Of a stretch of 64,000 nt of DNA, positions 1-7,125 are shown one piece after another. This DNA comes from Mycolicibacterium tusciae JS617. GTDB lineage: Bacteria; Actinomycetota; Actinomycetes; Mycobacteriales; Mycobacteriaceae. The DNA is taken from assembly GCF_000243415.2 (NCBI RefSeq), contig NZ_AGJJ02000001.1:1-64000 (forward strand), in the 5' to 3' direction. Numbering within the stretch: the stretch's first letter is position 1; each line of letters begins with the position of its first letter. The notes beneath the pieces were generated by a model. That model was not told the origin of the DNA. It saw only the letters and a program-made list of their open reading frames with translations, and made no database searches. Both the position numbers and the translations under genes were made by a program.

Positions 1-10
1 TGCCACACTC

Positions 11-50
11 ATTGGGTGGATTTAGCCACCCATGCAGGGGTAGGATCAGC
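11..50 (+). promoter_or_regulatory. Operator/promoter-like inverted repeat upstream of the Xre regulator
   Basis: Bases 14-31 form a short inverted repeat (GGGTGG, 6-nt centre, CCACCC). The stretch 11-32 matches one arm of the large palindrome at 2394-2455 at about 18 of 22 positions. A -10-like TAGGAT follows at 41-46, in the same relative position as TAGGCT at 2430-2435 and 5350-5355. I infer a repressor-controlled promoter for the gene at 91, possibly autoregulated. Confidence 0.5.
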
Positions 51-90
51 ACAACAGGTCTACCTCATCGACCCGAAGGAAACCACACCC

Positions 91-351
91 ATGCCCGCCA
101 CCGCGACCGGCGCCAAGTCCAGCCCCGACACCTCTGTGGCCGACCGCGTCCTTCCCATCGTGGGAGCCAACATCGTGACCCGCCGCGACAAGCTAGGCAT
201 GTCACAGCGCGCACTGGCGGACAAGGCCGGTGTCGACCGGGTGTTCCTGCGCGACGTCGAGCGGGGCAAAGGCTCGGCCACCCTCGTGTTCCTCGCCAAA
301 CTCGCCGCCGCCCTCGACACCACCATCGAAAAGCTCACCCACGGCGTCTGA
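91..351 (+). CDS. Xre-family helix-turn-helix regulator
   Basis: An 86-aa protein consisting almost entirely of an Xre/Cro helix-turn-helix domain: VTRRDKLGMSQRALADKAGV and then the recognition helix and DVERGKG region (about residues 30-65). Such proteins bind operator DNA as dimers. The ATG at 91 is preferred to an in-frame ATG at 16 because GAAGGA lies 11 bases upstream of it and the 16 start would place the operator repeat inside the gene. The upstream inverted repeat resembles two others in the block (2394-2455, 5320-5368), so this is the obvious candidate regulator of the cargo genes. That link is inference. No effector domain is present. Confidence 0.85.
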   Translation: MPATATGAKSSPDTSVADRVLPIVGANIVTRRDKLGMSQRALADKAGVDRVFLRDVERGKGSATLVFLAKLAAALDTTIEKLTHGV

Positions 352-475
352 CCGGCGGATGTGTCAGAGGCTGCTGGTAAAGATCGACTATGCACAGCAG
401 CACACCGACCCGCCGGCACGACGCGCCGCACACACCGGGGCGCGGCATCCACCGGCTGAAAGCAGCGCTGAGGCC

Positions 476-898
476 ATGAACCCGTTCGACTACAACCCAC
501 CCGAGTCCCAGCAGGCCCCCGCCAGCGACGAGGTGTACGTCGCCGCAGTCAAGCCCTACGCCGCGGTCTCCCCGTCCGACCGCCAGCCCTTAGCCCGCGT
601 CCGCTACACCAACGGCAAGACCTTCGTCGGCCACCACGTCATGCGCCACATCGACCTGCATCCCGAAACCGGCCGGCCCGTGGACTACTGGCTGGCAATC
701 GACCGCGTTGCACACGAGGTCGTCGCCCAGATCGGCACCCTGGTCAACCAGGGCACCATCCGCCAAGTCACCTGCTTCACCGAACTGCGCTCCCAGATCG
801 ACGCCGACGCCGCATGGTCCCCCAAGGTCGACGCCCTCCCCAAGGAGGACTGGGCCGCGGTGCAGTGGCGCGTCACCGACATCCTGCGCACAGGATAG
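476..898 (+). CDS. Hypothetical protein (140 aa)
   Basis: I do not recognise this family. From the ATG at 476 (GAGG just upstream) the protein starts MNPFDYNPPESQ, has a proline-rich head, then a mixed alpha/beta region with VRYTNGKTFVGHHVMRHIDL and an acidic, tryptophan-containing C-terminus (EDWAAVQWRVTDIL). No signal peptide or membrane segment is visible. An earlier in-frame ATG at 359 would add 39 residues of unconvincing composition. It follows the Xre gene on the same strand after 124 bases and may be co-transcribed with it. Confidence 0.6.
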   Translation: MNPFDYNPPESQQAPASDEVYVAAVKPYAAVSPSDRQPLARVRYTNGKTFVGHHVMRHIDLHPETGRPVDYWLAIDRVAHEVVAQIGTLVNQGTIRQVTCFTELRSQIDADAAWSPKVDALPKEDWAAVQWRVTDILRTG

Positions 899-1183
899 CT
901 CTGACCGGCCCAAACCCCGCCCCTCGCCGCCTACACACCCACTCAAGGTTTCTTCCCCGCCCCAAGCCAAAATCCTGAAGCCAAAATCCTGCCGCGCGGG
1001 CCGCGCCCTGCTGGGCGGTGATGTGAGGGGCGGTCTGCACCGAGGCCCGCCGCGCTGCGCCGCCGCGATCCACACGCTGCGCTGCGGCCCGTGCCCCAAT
1101 CGCAGAACGTGCGCCTCGACGCGAGGAATACCGCCGAAGGCAGTGATGGCCGAAGCCAGGCCGGGCGGCCGGGGTGAAAAAAG
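899..1183. other. Intergenic gap between convergent genes
   Basis: No convincing gene is visible between the + strand gene ending at 898 and the - strand gene ending at 1184. It holds a perfect tandem duplication of a 14-base unit at 964-991 and otherwise GC-rich sequence. A convergent gap like this should hold terminators, but I see no strong hairpin. Confidence 0.5.
964..991. repeat. Tandem 14-bp direct repeat (two copies)
   Basis: The unit AAGCCAAAATCCTG occurs twice back to back with no mismatch. It lies in the convergent intergenic gap and has no visible role. Confidence 0.8.
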
Positions 1184-2378
1184 TCAGAACAGGGAGTCGC
1201 CGTTGGCCTGCTCCCACAGCGTCTCGAACGAGGGACGTTGCTTGTCGTCGACCACCGCCGGAGCGACGACGAAGAGGTGCTCACAGTTCGCCGCCGCCGC
1301 AAGCCGGTGGCGCACGATGCGATCAGCACCGACATCGCGGCGGCCAGGAAGCTCGGCCAGGCGGGCATTCATCTCGGCTTGTGACCCGCACGCCAGGCGG
1401 CGCACCGACCGCGCCGTGACTCCCCTACGGCCCTCACGACCAGCCGGGGTGACCCGGCGCACCTCATACACTGCGAACTCGGTCTCATCCATCAGCCGCT
1501 GGAAGGCCACCTCGACCTCGACCAGTCCGGCCTCGGAAATCATCTGGGCGACACTGCTTCCCGCGATGAGAGTTTGGCGTTCGTTGAGTCGACACGACAC
1601 CGCCTCCATGAACATCGCCTGCGCGCCGGCCAGCGGCTCCCGGCGGTAGCGCTGCACCATATTCTCCCGACCCGCGGCCGTCGACATGGCATACACACAG
1701 AACGTGCAGCAGCTCTTGAACCAGGACGTCCCCAGTTTGGCTGGCCCGCACATACGCAGCGCACGCCTGACGATCCATCCCCAGCTCAATCAACGGATAC
1801 CAGCCTGTGCGGCGTGAATTGTTGTACAGCCGGTCCTTGTCCGCCCGTCGCTGCTCACCGGCCTCGAAACCGATGACGTGCCGGTAGGGCTGCCCACCGG
1901 TGACCATGCTGATCACCGGATCCAGCGCCCACCCCTTCGCGTGAACCGAGCACTTGCGGGCTCCGCCGAGCTGAGGAACCGTGCCAGCAGTGATCATCTC
2001 GGTCGACAGGCGGTAGGCCCCGTCGATGTGCAGACGCTGCGGGCAGCTCGAGTCGTCCAGGATCACCACCCCGTCCCCACTGGTCGTGGTGGTCCGCTCG
2101 GACCGCGCACATTGGATGTAGCGAATCCCGAGGCGGCGAAAGATCGGCAACATGTAGGTCTCGACATCCTGTGCAGTCGATGCGAATTCGTCACCGGTCA
2201 TCGCGGTCACGACCACCATGTCGGCCAGGTCGAAGTCGCGGGTCTGCGGCTCGGTCAACCACCGCAGCAACAGGCACGTGCTGTCCAACCCAAGCCCGTA
2301 GGACACCACCACCGACGGACGCCCAGCGTCGTCGCCGATCCCTGGAATCTGCAACTCCGCTGCCTGTGTGCCGGACAC
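1184..2378 (-). pseudogene. PP-loop ATPase / PAPS-reductase-like protein, frameshifted
   Basis: The N-terminal part carries a PP-loop (VSYGLGLDST, about residues 25-34 from the GTG at 2378), the ATP-pyrophosphatase signature of the PAPS reductase/DndC superfamily. This frame runs on to about 1745. The expected continuation then sits in the +1 frame: AKLGTSWFKSCCTFCVYA, with the paired cysteines typical of the family, running to a stop at 1184. Removing one base near 1742 (in GCCAGCCAAACT, read on the minus strand) restores a single protein of about 395 aa. It is therefore a disrupted gene, a sequencing error, or less likely a programmed frameshift. GTG 2378 has GGAGG five bases upstream; TTG 2390 is an alternative start. 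It is divergent from a second PP-loop gene at 2471. Confidence 0.7.
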
Positions 2379-2393
2379 CGGTACCTCCAAAAT

Positions 2394-2455
2394 CTTCCTT
2401 AGTGGGTGGCTTTAGCCTACCATTGATGGTAGGCTAAAGCCACCCACTAAGGAAG
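2394..2455. promoter_or_regulatory. 62-bp perfect palindrome, bidirectional promoter/operator
   Basis: The two arms, 2394-2423 and 2426-2455, are exact reverse complements of 30 bases around a 2-base centre. The element fills the gap between the divergent PP-loop genes and includes, symmetrically, an extended -10-like TGGTAGGCT and the Shine-Dalgarno-like AAGGAAG of each gene. Both genes would therefore share the same promoter and operator sequence. Related imperfect copies lie at 11-50 and 5320-5368. Confidence 0.8.
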
Positions 2456-2470
2456 GATCGACAGCCCGCC

Positions 2471-3343
2471 ATGACCGCCACCATCGAGGGCCACCAGGCA
2501 ACCGTCACCGCCGCTGACGCGCCCGACTTGTGTTGCTACGACATCATCTTGGTCAACTCCAGCGCCGGAAAGGACTCCCAGGCCAGCCTCGATGTGGTAG
2601 TCGCCGCGGCTCGCCAGGCCGAAGTCCTGGACCGCGTCGTAGTGGTGCACGCCGATCTGGGCGAGGCCGAGTGGGACGGTGTGCCCGACCTCGCCGCCGA
2701 GCACGCCGCCCACTACGGCCTGCGATTCGAACTGGCGCGCCGCGAACGCGACGGATCTCTGTACACGATTCTCGACCACGTTCAGCGACGCGGACTTTGG
2801 CCCAGCGCGTCCCAGCGTTGGTGCACATCGGATTTCAAGCGTGGTCCGATCCGCAAGGTGATGACCAAGCTGGTCGCCGAGCTGCGCGAGGGCGGCCAGA
2901 TCACCGGCCGCCCCGTGCACCTGCTCAACGTCATGGGCCTTCGCGCCGAGGAGAGCAGCGCCCGCGCCCGCCGACTGGCCTACTCCCCCAACACCTCGGC
3001 CTCCAACGGGCGACGCCGCGTTGATGACTGGTACCCCATCCATCACTGGTCCACCAGCCAGGTCTGGGAACGGATCCGCGCCGCGGGCACCCGTCCCCAC
3101 CGGGCCTACGTCGAAGGCATGTCGCGCCTGTCGTGCCGGTTCTGCGTCTTGGCCTCCCGCGCCGACCTGGTGTGCTCAGCGCGCCTGAACCCCACGCTGG
3201 CCCGCCGCTACGCCGACGTCGAAGCCCAGACCGGTCACCGATTCCGCGCCGACCTGTCGATGGCCGACATCATCGCCGAATCCCACGCCGGTCAACAGGG
3301 TGCCTTCATCGCACTCGCGGACCTGCATCCCATCCGGGCATGA
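2471..3343 (+). CDS. PP-loop ATPase, PAPS-reductase/DndC-like
   Basis: A 290-aa protein of the adenine-nucleotide alpha-hydrolase (PP-loop) superfamily. The PP-loop is SSAGKDSQ at residues 30-37, a WCTSDFKRGPIRK segment follows at about 117-129, and a CRFC pair lies at 222-225. PAPS reductases reduce activated sulfate, and DndC-type relatives activate substrates for sulfur insertion into DNA. The paired cysteines may bind a metal or iron-sulfur cluster, but substrate cannot be read from sequence. The gene starts 16 bases after the palindrome with AAGGAAGG at 2449-2456. It is divergent from a homologous, frameshifted gene. I infer a plasmid-borne nucleotide or DNA modification role rather than sulfate assimilation. 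Confidence 0.8.
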   Translation: MTATIEGHQATVTAADAPDLCCYDIILVNSSAGKDSQASLDVVVAAARQAEVLDRVVVVHADLGEAEWDGVPDLAAEHAAHYGLRFELARRERDGSLYTILDHVQRRGLWPSASQRWCTSDFKRGPIRKVMTKLVAELREGGQITGRPVHLLNVMGLRAEESSARARRLAYSPNTSASNGRRRVDDWYPIHHWSTSQVWERIRAAGTRPHRAYVEGMSRLSCRFCVLASRADLVCSARLNPTLARRYADVEAQTGHRFRADLSMADIIAESHAGQQGAFIALADLHPIRA

Positions 3344-3412
3344 CCGCACCCAGACAGGAGCTGCCATGCCCGCGAACATCATTCACCCACCACGAGAAGG
3401 AGACACCCAATC

Positions 3413-3820
3413 ATGAGCAACCACATCGAACACGGACACGCCCGCGGCGCCCTCTACACCCTGCGCCAAGCCGACATCCACGAAGCCGGCGACTACCACG
3501 AGCAACAGCACCGGCCCGACGAACGAACCTGCGCGCCGGTGTTCGTCCTCGACCTCACCAACGAAAGCGGCGACGGCCTATCCCTCACCGGCAGCCGCCG
3601 CGAACTCGTCGAATACCTCGAACTCGTTACCACCCACGTCAAACGTGAAACCGACCCTCTGCCCGCGCTCGACCGCGCGCTGGCGCAACTGGCTGCGCTG
3701 CGCGCACAGCGAGCCGCCGCCTTGCTCACCGCCGACGAGACAGCCCTCGACCACCTCGACGACCAGCGCGCCCGACTCCTCGAGGACGTCGCGGCTGCCG
3801 CCGAAGCCGTCAACGACTGA
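3413..3820 (+). CDS. Hypothetical protein with C-terminal coiled coil (135 aa)
   Basis: I do not recognise this family. The N-terminal half (to about residue 80) is hydrophilic and histidine-rich with a beta-like core (APVFVLDLTNESGDGLSLTG). The C-terminal half is alanine/leucine-rich and should form a coiled coil (ALDRALAQLAALRAQRAAAL onward). No signal peptide or metal-binding cysteines are seen. A good GAGAAGGAG-type ribosome site lies 10-12 bases upstream of the ATG at 3413. It belongs to a same-strand run of small genes with short gaps (3413-4847). Confidence 0.75.
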   Translation: MSNHIEHGHARGALYTLRQADIHEAGDYHEQQHRPDERTCAPVFVLDLTNESGDGLSLTGSRRELVEYLELVTTHVKRETDPLPALDRALAQLAALRAQRAAALLTADETALDHLDDQRARLLEDVAAAAEAVND

Positions 3821-3840
3821 GCCCGCCGAAGGAGCCCACC

Positions 3841-4284
3841 ATGACCACCCCCGCCCCAGTCCTGCCTGCCATCCCCGATGACACCCTGCGCGAGCTGCTC
3901 GGCGCCTACTTCGTCGCCCGCGACGACCTCTACGAAGCCGAGGCCAGAGCCGGGCACGACGATCTCAATCCCGCCATCAGTCGACAGGCCGTCATCGACC
4001 TCGCCGACGAGCTGGTCGCCCACTTCGTCCCCGACGTCGCCGCCCGCTGCGCCCTGACCGGCGAGGACCCCACCGACCTGGCCTACACCGGCCCGACGCT
4101 GCCCAGCCCTGGCGACCCCATTTCGGCCATCCAGCCCGGTGTTGGCCGCCTCGCCGGCACCGTCGAGGCCGTCACCGATCGCGGTGTCCTCGTGCAGTGG
4201 CACTACACCAACCTGCTGCCCATCACCTACCCGCGCCGCCAGGTCGTGCCCACCGCATTGGGATGGCACATTCGCCGCACCTGA
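3841..4284 (+). CDS. Hypothetical protein (147 aa)
   Basis: Not recognised. The N-terminal two thirds are predicted alpha-helical (ELLGAYFVARDDLYEAEARA; QAVIDLADELVAHFV). The C-terminus looks like a small beta-barrel of KOW/SH3-like character (GRLAGTVEAVTDRGVLVQWH then a YPRRQVV strand), but no specific ligand can be named. GAAGGAG at 3828-3834 precedes the ATG. It follows the previous gene after 20 bases, so co-transcription is likely. Confidence 0.75.
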   Translation: MTTPAPVLPAIPDDTLRELLGAYFVARDDLYEAEARAGHDDLNPAISRQAVIDLADELVAHFVPDVAARCALTGEDPTDLAYTGPTLPSPGDPISAIQPGVGRLAGTVEAVTDRGVLVQWHYTNLLPITYPRRQVVPTALGWHIRRT

Positions 4285-4340
4285 GACCACGCCGACACGC
4301 AGCAAGCCCAAACACCCAACCGCACAAAGGAACCCACACC

Positions 4341-4847
4341 ATGGCCATCTCCGACCGCTTCGCCGACAGCGTGCGCCACCACTTCAGCAACCCGCCGCAC
4401 GACTGGTCCGTCTGCAAGCTCGCCACCCGCCGGTGGGCGATCGTCAACACCGCCGACGACGTCATCAGCACCCACCCCACCCGCACCGCCGCCGAGCAGA
4501 ACCGCACCGCCGGCCCCTACGTGCGGATCTGGACCGACCGCACCGCCTGGTACCTGGGCACCAGCACCGATCCACGCTGCCGCGCACTGACACCGGACGA
4601 ACTGCGCATCATCGCCACCGTGCTCATCGACCTCGACCACCCCGACGCGCCGGCCGCCTGCCACCGCGCCTGGCCCGACGCCGAGTTCTGCGACCTGTGC
4701 GACCTGCCCCTGCGTGGGCACAACCGGCTCTGCCCCCGCTGCGATCACTGTGCCACCCGCGGCTGCGCCAACCCGCTCGACGACGGAGAAGGATTCGACG
4801 GCTACTGCGGAGACTGCGCCGACCGCCGCGACCACCTCTACACCTGA
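4341..4847 (+). CDS. Zinc-ribbon-containing hypothetical protein (168 aa)
   Basis: The N-terminal 110 residues are unrecognised (WAIVNTADDVISTHPT... YVRIWTDRTAWYLG). The C-terminus holds a cluster of paired cysteines (CDLC, CPRC, CDHC-type spacing, CGDC) at about residues 115-162, consistent with one or two zinc ribbons for nucleic-acid or protein binding. The ATG at 4341 with AAAGGA at 4326-4331 is preferred to an in-frame ATG at 4197, which overlaps the previous gene by 88 bases. Confidence 0.75.
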   Translation: MAISDRFADSVRHHFSNPPHDWSVCKLATRRWAIVNTADDVISTHPTRTAAEQNRTAGPYVRIWTDRTAWYLGTSTDPRCRALTPDELRIIATVLIDLDHPDAPAACHRAWPDAEFCDLCDLPLRGHNRLCPRCDHCATRGCANPLDDGEGFDGYCGDCADRRDHLYT

Positions 4848-5319
4848 CCTCGCCATCACCGCGCTGACACACGGCGGGACGTATACGCCGGTTCACCCAC
4901 GCCCCGCGCCCGACGTACTCGACCACGACACCGAGGCCCGTTTTGGCCAGGCCATGTCCGTTCCACCGCCAACGGGAAGGGGCGGTGCTGCACCCAGGCC
5001 CAGCCGACCGACCATCGTTTTTCCGCGCCGGGCGAACTCGCGACGCGCGATTGCGCATCGAGAGGCACCACAAGGCCGAGGTGAACACGAGGTGGTAGCG
5101 AATTGTCGCTGCCCTCCGTTCCCGAGGGGGTGACCGAAGTCGAGGCATTGAGAGCAACGGTGGCCAGGCTGACGACGGCCGTGAACCCGGACACCCCATC
5201 CGGGCCGGGAACGCGACGATTCCACGCCCTGCGCACGCGACGCACATCCACGGCAACCCTCCGTGATTCCTCCCCCGGACAATCCCAAACATTCTGGCGT
5301 ACAGACGATTTCCCCCGCT
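4848..5319. other. Gene-poor gap before the third operator
   Basis: About 470 bases with no convincing gene. A 72-codon frame at 5103-5321 (+) begins with a coiled-coil-like stretch (EVEALRATVARLTTAV) but has a TTG start, no ribosome site and an arginine/threonine-rich tail, so it may be a gene remnant. No strong hairpins or repeats were noticed. Confidence 0.45.
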
Positions 5320-5368
5320 AATGGGTGGCTAAACCCTCCCGTCCTGTGGTAGGCTATAGCCATCCACT
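5320..5368 (+). promoter_or_regulatory. Imperfect inverted repeat, third copy of the operator family
   Basis: Arms 5320-5340 and 5348-5368 pair at 17 of 21 positions and closely match the arms of the perfect palindrome at 2394-2455. TGGTAGGCT at 5347-5355 is a good extended -10. It ends 17 bases before the ATG at 5386, so it should control the run of genes from 5386 to 9077. It is probably bound by the same regulator as the other two copies. Confidence 0.65.
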
Positions 5369-5385
5369 CCGCGAGAGGAACACCG

Positions 5386-5934
5386 ATGCCCGAACCGCAA
5401 CCGCTCACCCGCACCGTGGCGGCCTACCACGACCACGGGCGCCTGCTGTGCCCGACATGTACCCAGGCGGCGATCCTGCCGATCACCGAAGGCGCGGAGT
5501 ACGACGACACCGAGCACGTCCTCGATGTCGTTGCCCAGGAGCGCCGCATCGACCGCGCCGCAGTGGCCAGTGACGTTTTCCCGACACCGATTCCGGCCGC
5601 CGAAGCCCTCAATCAGACCTGCGCCGAGTGTGAGGCGCGGCTACTGGAGGGCGACTACTGGACGCTCTACCACGCGGCCCTGGACGCCATCGCCGCCGAA
5701 GCCGACTCCGTTGAGGCGCTCATTGCCGTGCTCAACCACTTCTACCGGCCCGAGTCCGGAGCGGCGTTTCACCCCGGCGGCGCGGACCGCGATCTGTGGA
5801 ATGTCCTGCGCTGGGAGCGCAGCGACTGGACGACGGCCTGGTCCAAGGCCAGCTACTGGTACGCGATGCGCGACAGCCAGGGCAACACCTTCACCTTCAT
5901 CGAAGGCGACATCGATCGAGGGTCGCAGCCGTGA
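5386..5934 (+). CDS. Hypothetical zinc-binding protein (182 aa)
   Basis: Not recognised. Two cysteine pairs (CPTC at about residues 23-26 and CAEC at about 80-83) suggest one zinc site assembled from separated knuckles. The remainder is helical and acidic with several tryptophans (YWTLYHAALDAIAAEAD; WTTAWSKASYWYAM). The start has GAGAGGAA at 5371-5378. It is the first gene after the 5320-5368 operator and heads the unit that ends with the C5 methyltransferase. Confidence 0.75.
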   Translation: MPEPQPLTRTVAAYHDHGRLLCPTCTQAAILPITEGAEYDDTEHVLDVVAQERRIDRAAVASDVFPTPIPAAEALNQTCAECEARLLEGDYWTLYHAALDAIAAEADSVEALIAVLNHFYRPESGAAFHPGGADRDLWNVLRWERSDWTTAWSKASYWYAMRDSQGNTFTFIEGDIDRGSQP

Positions 5935-5981
5935 TCGACACCGAAATCACCCACCTCAACGAGCAAGACGGAGAAACCGCG

Positions 5982-6239
5982 ATGACCATCACCCTCTACA
6001 CCAAGCCCGGATGTGTGCAATGCCGCGCCACCGCCCGTCAGTTCGACAAAGCCGACGTGCGCATCGACACCATCGACGTCTCCGCCGACACCGCCGCCGC
6101 ACAACTGCTGGCAGACCTCGGCTACCGCAGCGTGCCCGTGGTCATCGCCGACGGGCAGTCCTGGGCCGGTCACCGGCCCGACCGCGTGGACGCGGTGATC
6201 CGCCAGATGGCACAGGCAATGTCATGCCCGCACCTCTGA
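5982..6239 (+). CDS. nrdH: NrdH-like glutaredoxin/thioredoxin
   Basis: An 85-aa protein with a complete small redoxin fold: MTITLYTKPGCVQC places the CxxC active site at residues 11-14, followed by a cis-proline VPVV segment at about 56-59 and a W-x-G-H-R-P-D tail typical of NrdH. NrdH proteins pass electrons from thioredoxin reductase to class Ib ribonucleotide reductase. Here there is no nrdE/F/I neighbour, so the partner could be host reductase or the plasmid PP-loop proteins (speculative). ATG 5982 has GACGGAG upstream; a GTG at 5931 that overlaps the previous stop would add 17 residues. Actinophages and mycobacterial plasmids often carry such genes. Confidence 0.8.
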   Translation: MTITLYTKPGCVQCRATARQFDKADVRIDTIDVSADTAAAQLLADLGYRSVPVVIADGQSWAGHRPDRVDAVIRQMAQAMSCPHL

Positions 6240-6766
6240 GCGCAGAGCAGCGCCATCTCATCGCCTTCGTTGCACGCTCCAACGGAACCATGCTGCTGGA
6301 GGCCATGATCGACGACCGCGCGATGCGGGCTCTACTCGCCAGGGCCGGAGGAGCCTCGGGACCCACCGCCCCCGACGGCGCCCCGGACTGGATGACCAGC
6401 TATTGGACCGTCGCCGACAAATTCGTCAGCCCCGGCCAAGCCAACGTTCGCGTCAAAGTCACCGCCGCCCAGGTCCGCAACCTCGGCCGCAGCCTGCCCC
6501 CCGGCCTGCACGCTGAGATTCGCCAGTGTCTCGACGCCCACAGCGCCGAGCACGCGCGCACCCACCAATGGTGCTACTGCCCCTACGCGCACACCGCCCC
6601 CAACGCCCACAGCGGGCCCTGCACCCGCCACCACCCCAGCGACGACGAGGACGCCGAGCACCGCCACCGCACCGCCGAACTGCGCACCTGGTCGCAAACA
6701 CTGCTGCGCCAAGCCCTCCACCCCGCTACCGCCGTCCAGCTCGATCTGTTCGCCAACCTCCGCTGA
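6224..6766 (+). CDS. Hypothetical protein (180 aa)
   Basis: Not recognised. The gene overlaps the redoxin stop by 16 bases, which suggests translational coupling. The protein begins with a helical region (LSAEQRHLIAFVARSNGTML), includes TVADKFVSPGQANVRVKVTA around residues 65-85, and has a Cys/His-rich stretch near residues 105-135 (WCYCPYAH, CTRHH) that could bind metal. The C-terminus LFANLR resembles peptides that dock to other proteins, but this is only an impression. Confidence 0.7.
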   Translation: MPAPLSAEQRHLIAFVARSNGTMLLEAMIDDRAMRALLARAGGASGPTAPDGAPDWMTSYWTVADKFVSPGQANVRVKVTAAQVRNLGRSLPPGLHAEIRQCLDAHSAEHARTHQWCYCPYAHTAPNAHSGPCTRHHPSDDEDAEHRHRTAELRTWSQTLLRQALHPATAVQLDLFANLR

Positions 6767-6795
6767 TAACCACTGCCACCAAAGGACACACTGCG

Positions 6796-7125
6796 ATGAC
6801 AACCACCCCTTGCCAACAGCCGCCCACCACCGTCGAAATCGACTCCGGCGCTGGCGTTCCGGTCACCGTCGACCTCGGCACCGCAAACGAATACGGCGAC
6901 TTCGACGCCGCCCCATACGAAGGCAACCTCTATCTGACCATCAACGGTCGCCTGTACGGCTCGCTCTACATCCGCCACGACGCGGCCGCCGGGCACCCCA
7001 CCATCACCCTCGGCCAGTACGACCCAGCCGCCCAGCAGTGGGAGCCCCGAAACGAGATCGGCCCGGAGGCATCCGACGATGCCACGCCGGTCGTCACCGC
7101 CACCGATGCGGCGGTGAACCGATGA
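6796..7125 (+). CDS. Hypothetical beta-rich protein (109 aa)
   Basis: Not recognised. A short, acidic protein (pI clearly low) with beta-strand-like repeats (TVEIDSGAGVPVTVDLG; LYLTINGRLYGSLYIRHD). No cysteine pairs, membrane segment or signal peptide are visible apart from one N-terminal Cys. AAAGGACA precedes the ATG, and the stop overlaps the methyltransferase start (ATGA at 7122-7125), so the two are probably co-translated. Confidence 0.7.
   Translation: MTTTPCQQPPTTVEIDSGAGVPVTVDLGTANEYGDFDAAPYEGNLYLTINGRLYGSLYIRHDAAAGHPTITLGQYDPAAQQWEPRNEIGPEASDDATPVVTATDAAVNR

Noticed and set aside
964..991. Tandem 14-bp repeat as an iteron origin
   Set aside because: Only two copies and no neighbouring replication gene.
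5103..5321. Possible 72-aa gene with coiled-coil start
   Set aside because: TTG start, no ribosome site and a random-looking tail that runs into the operator. At most a remnant.
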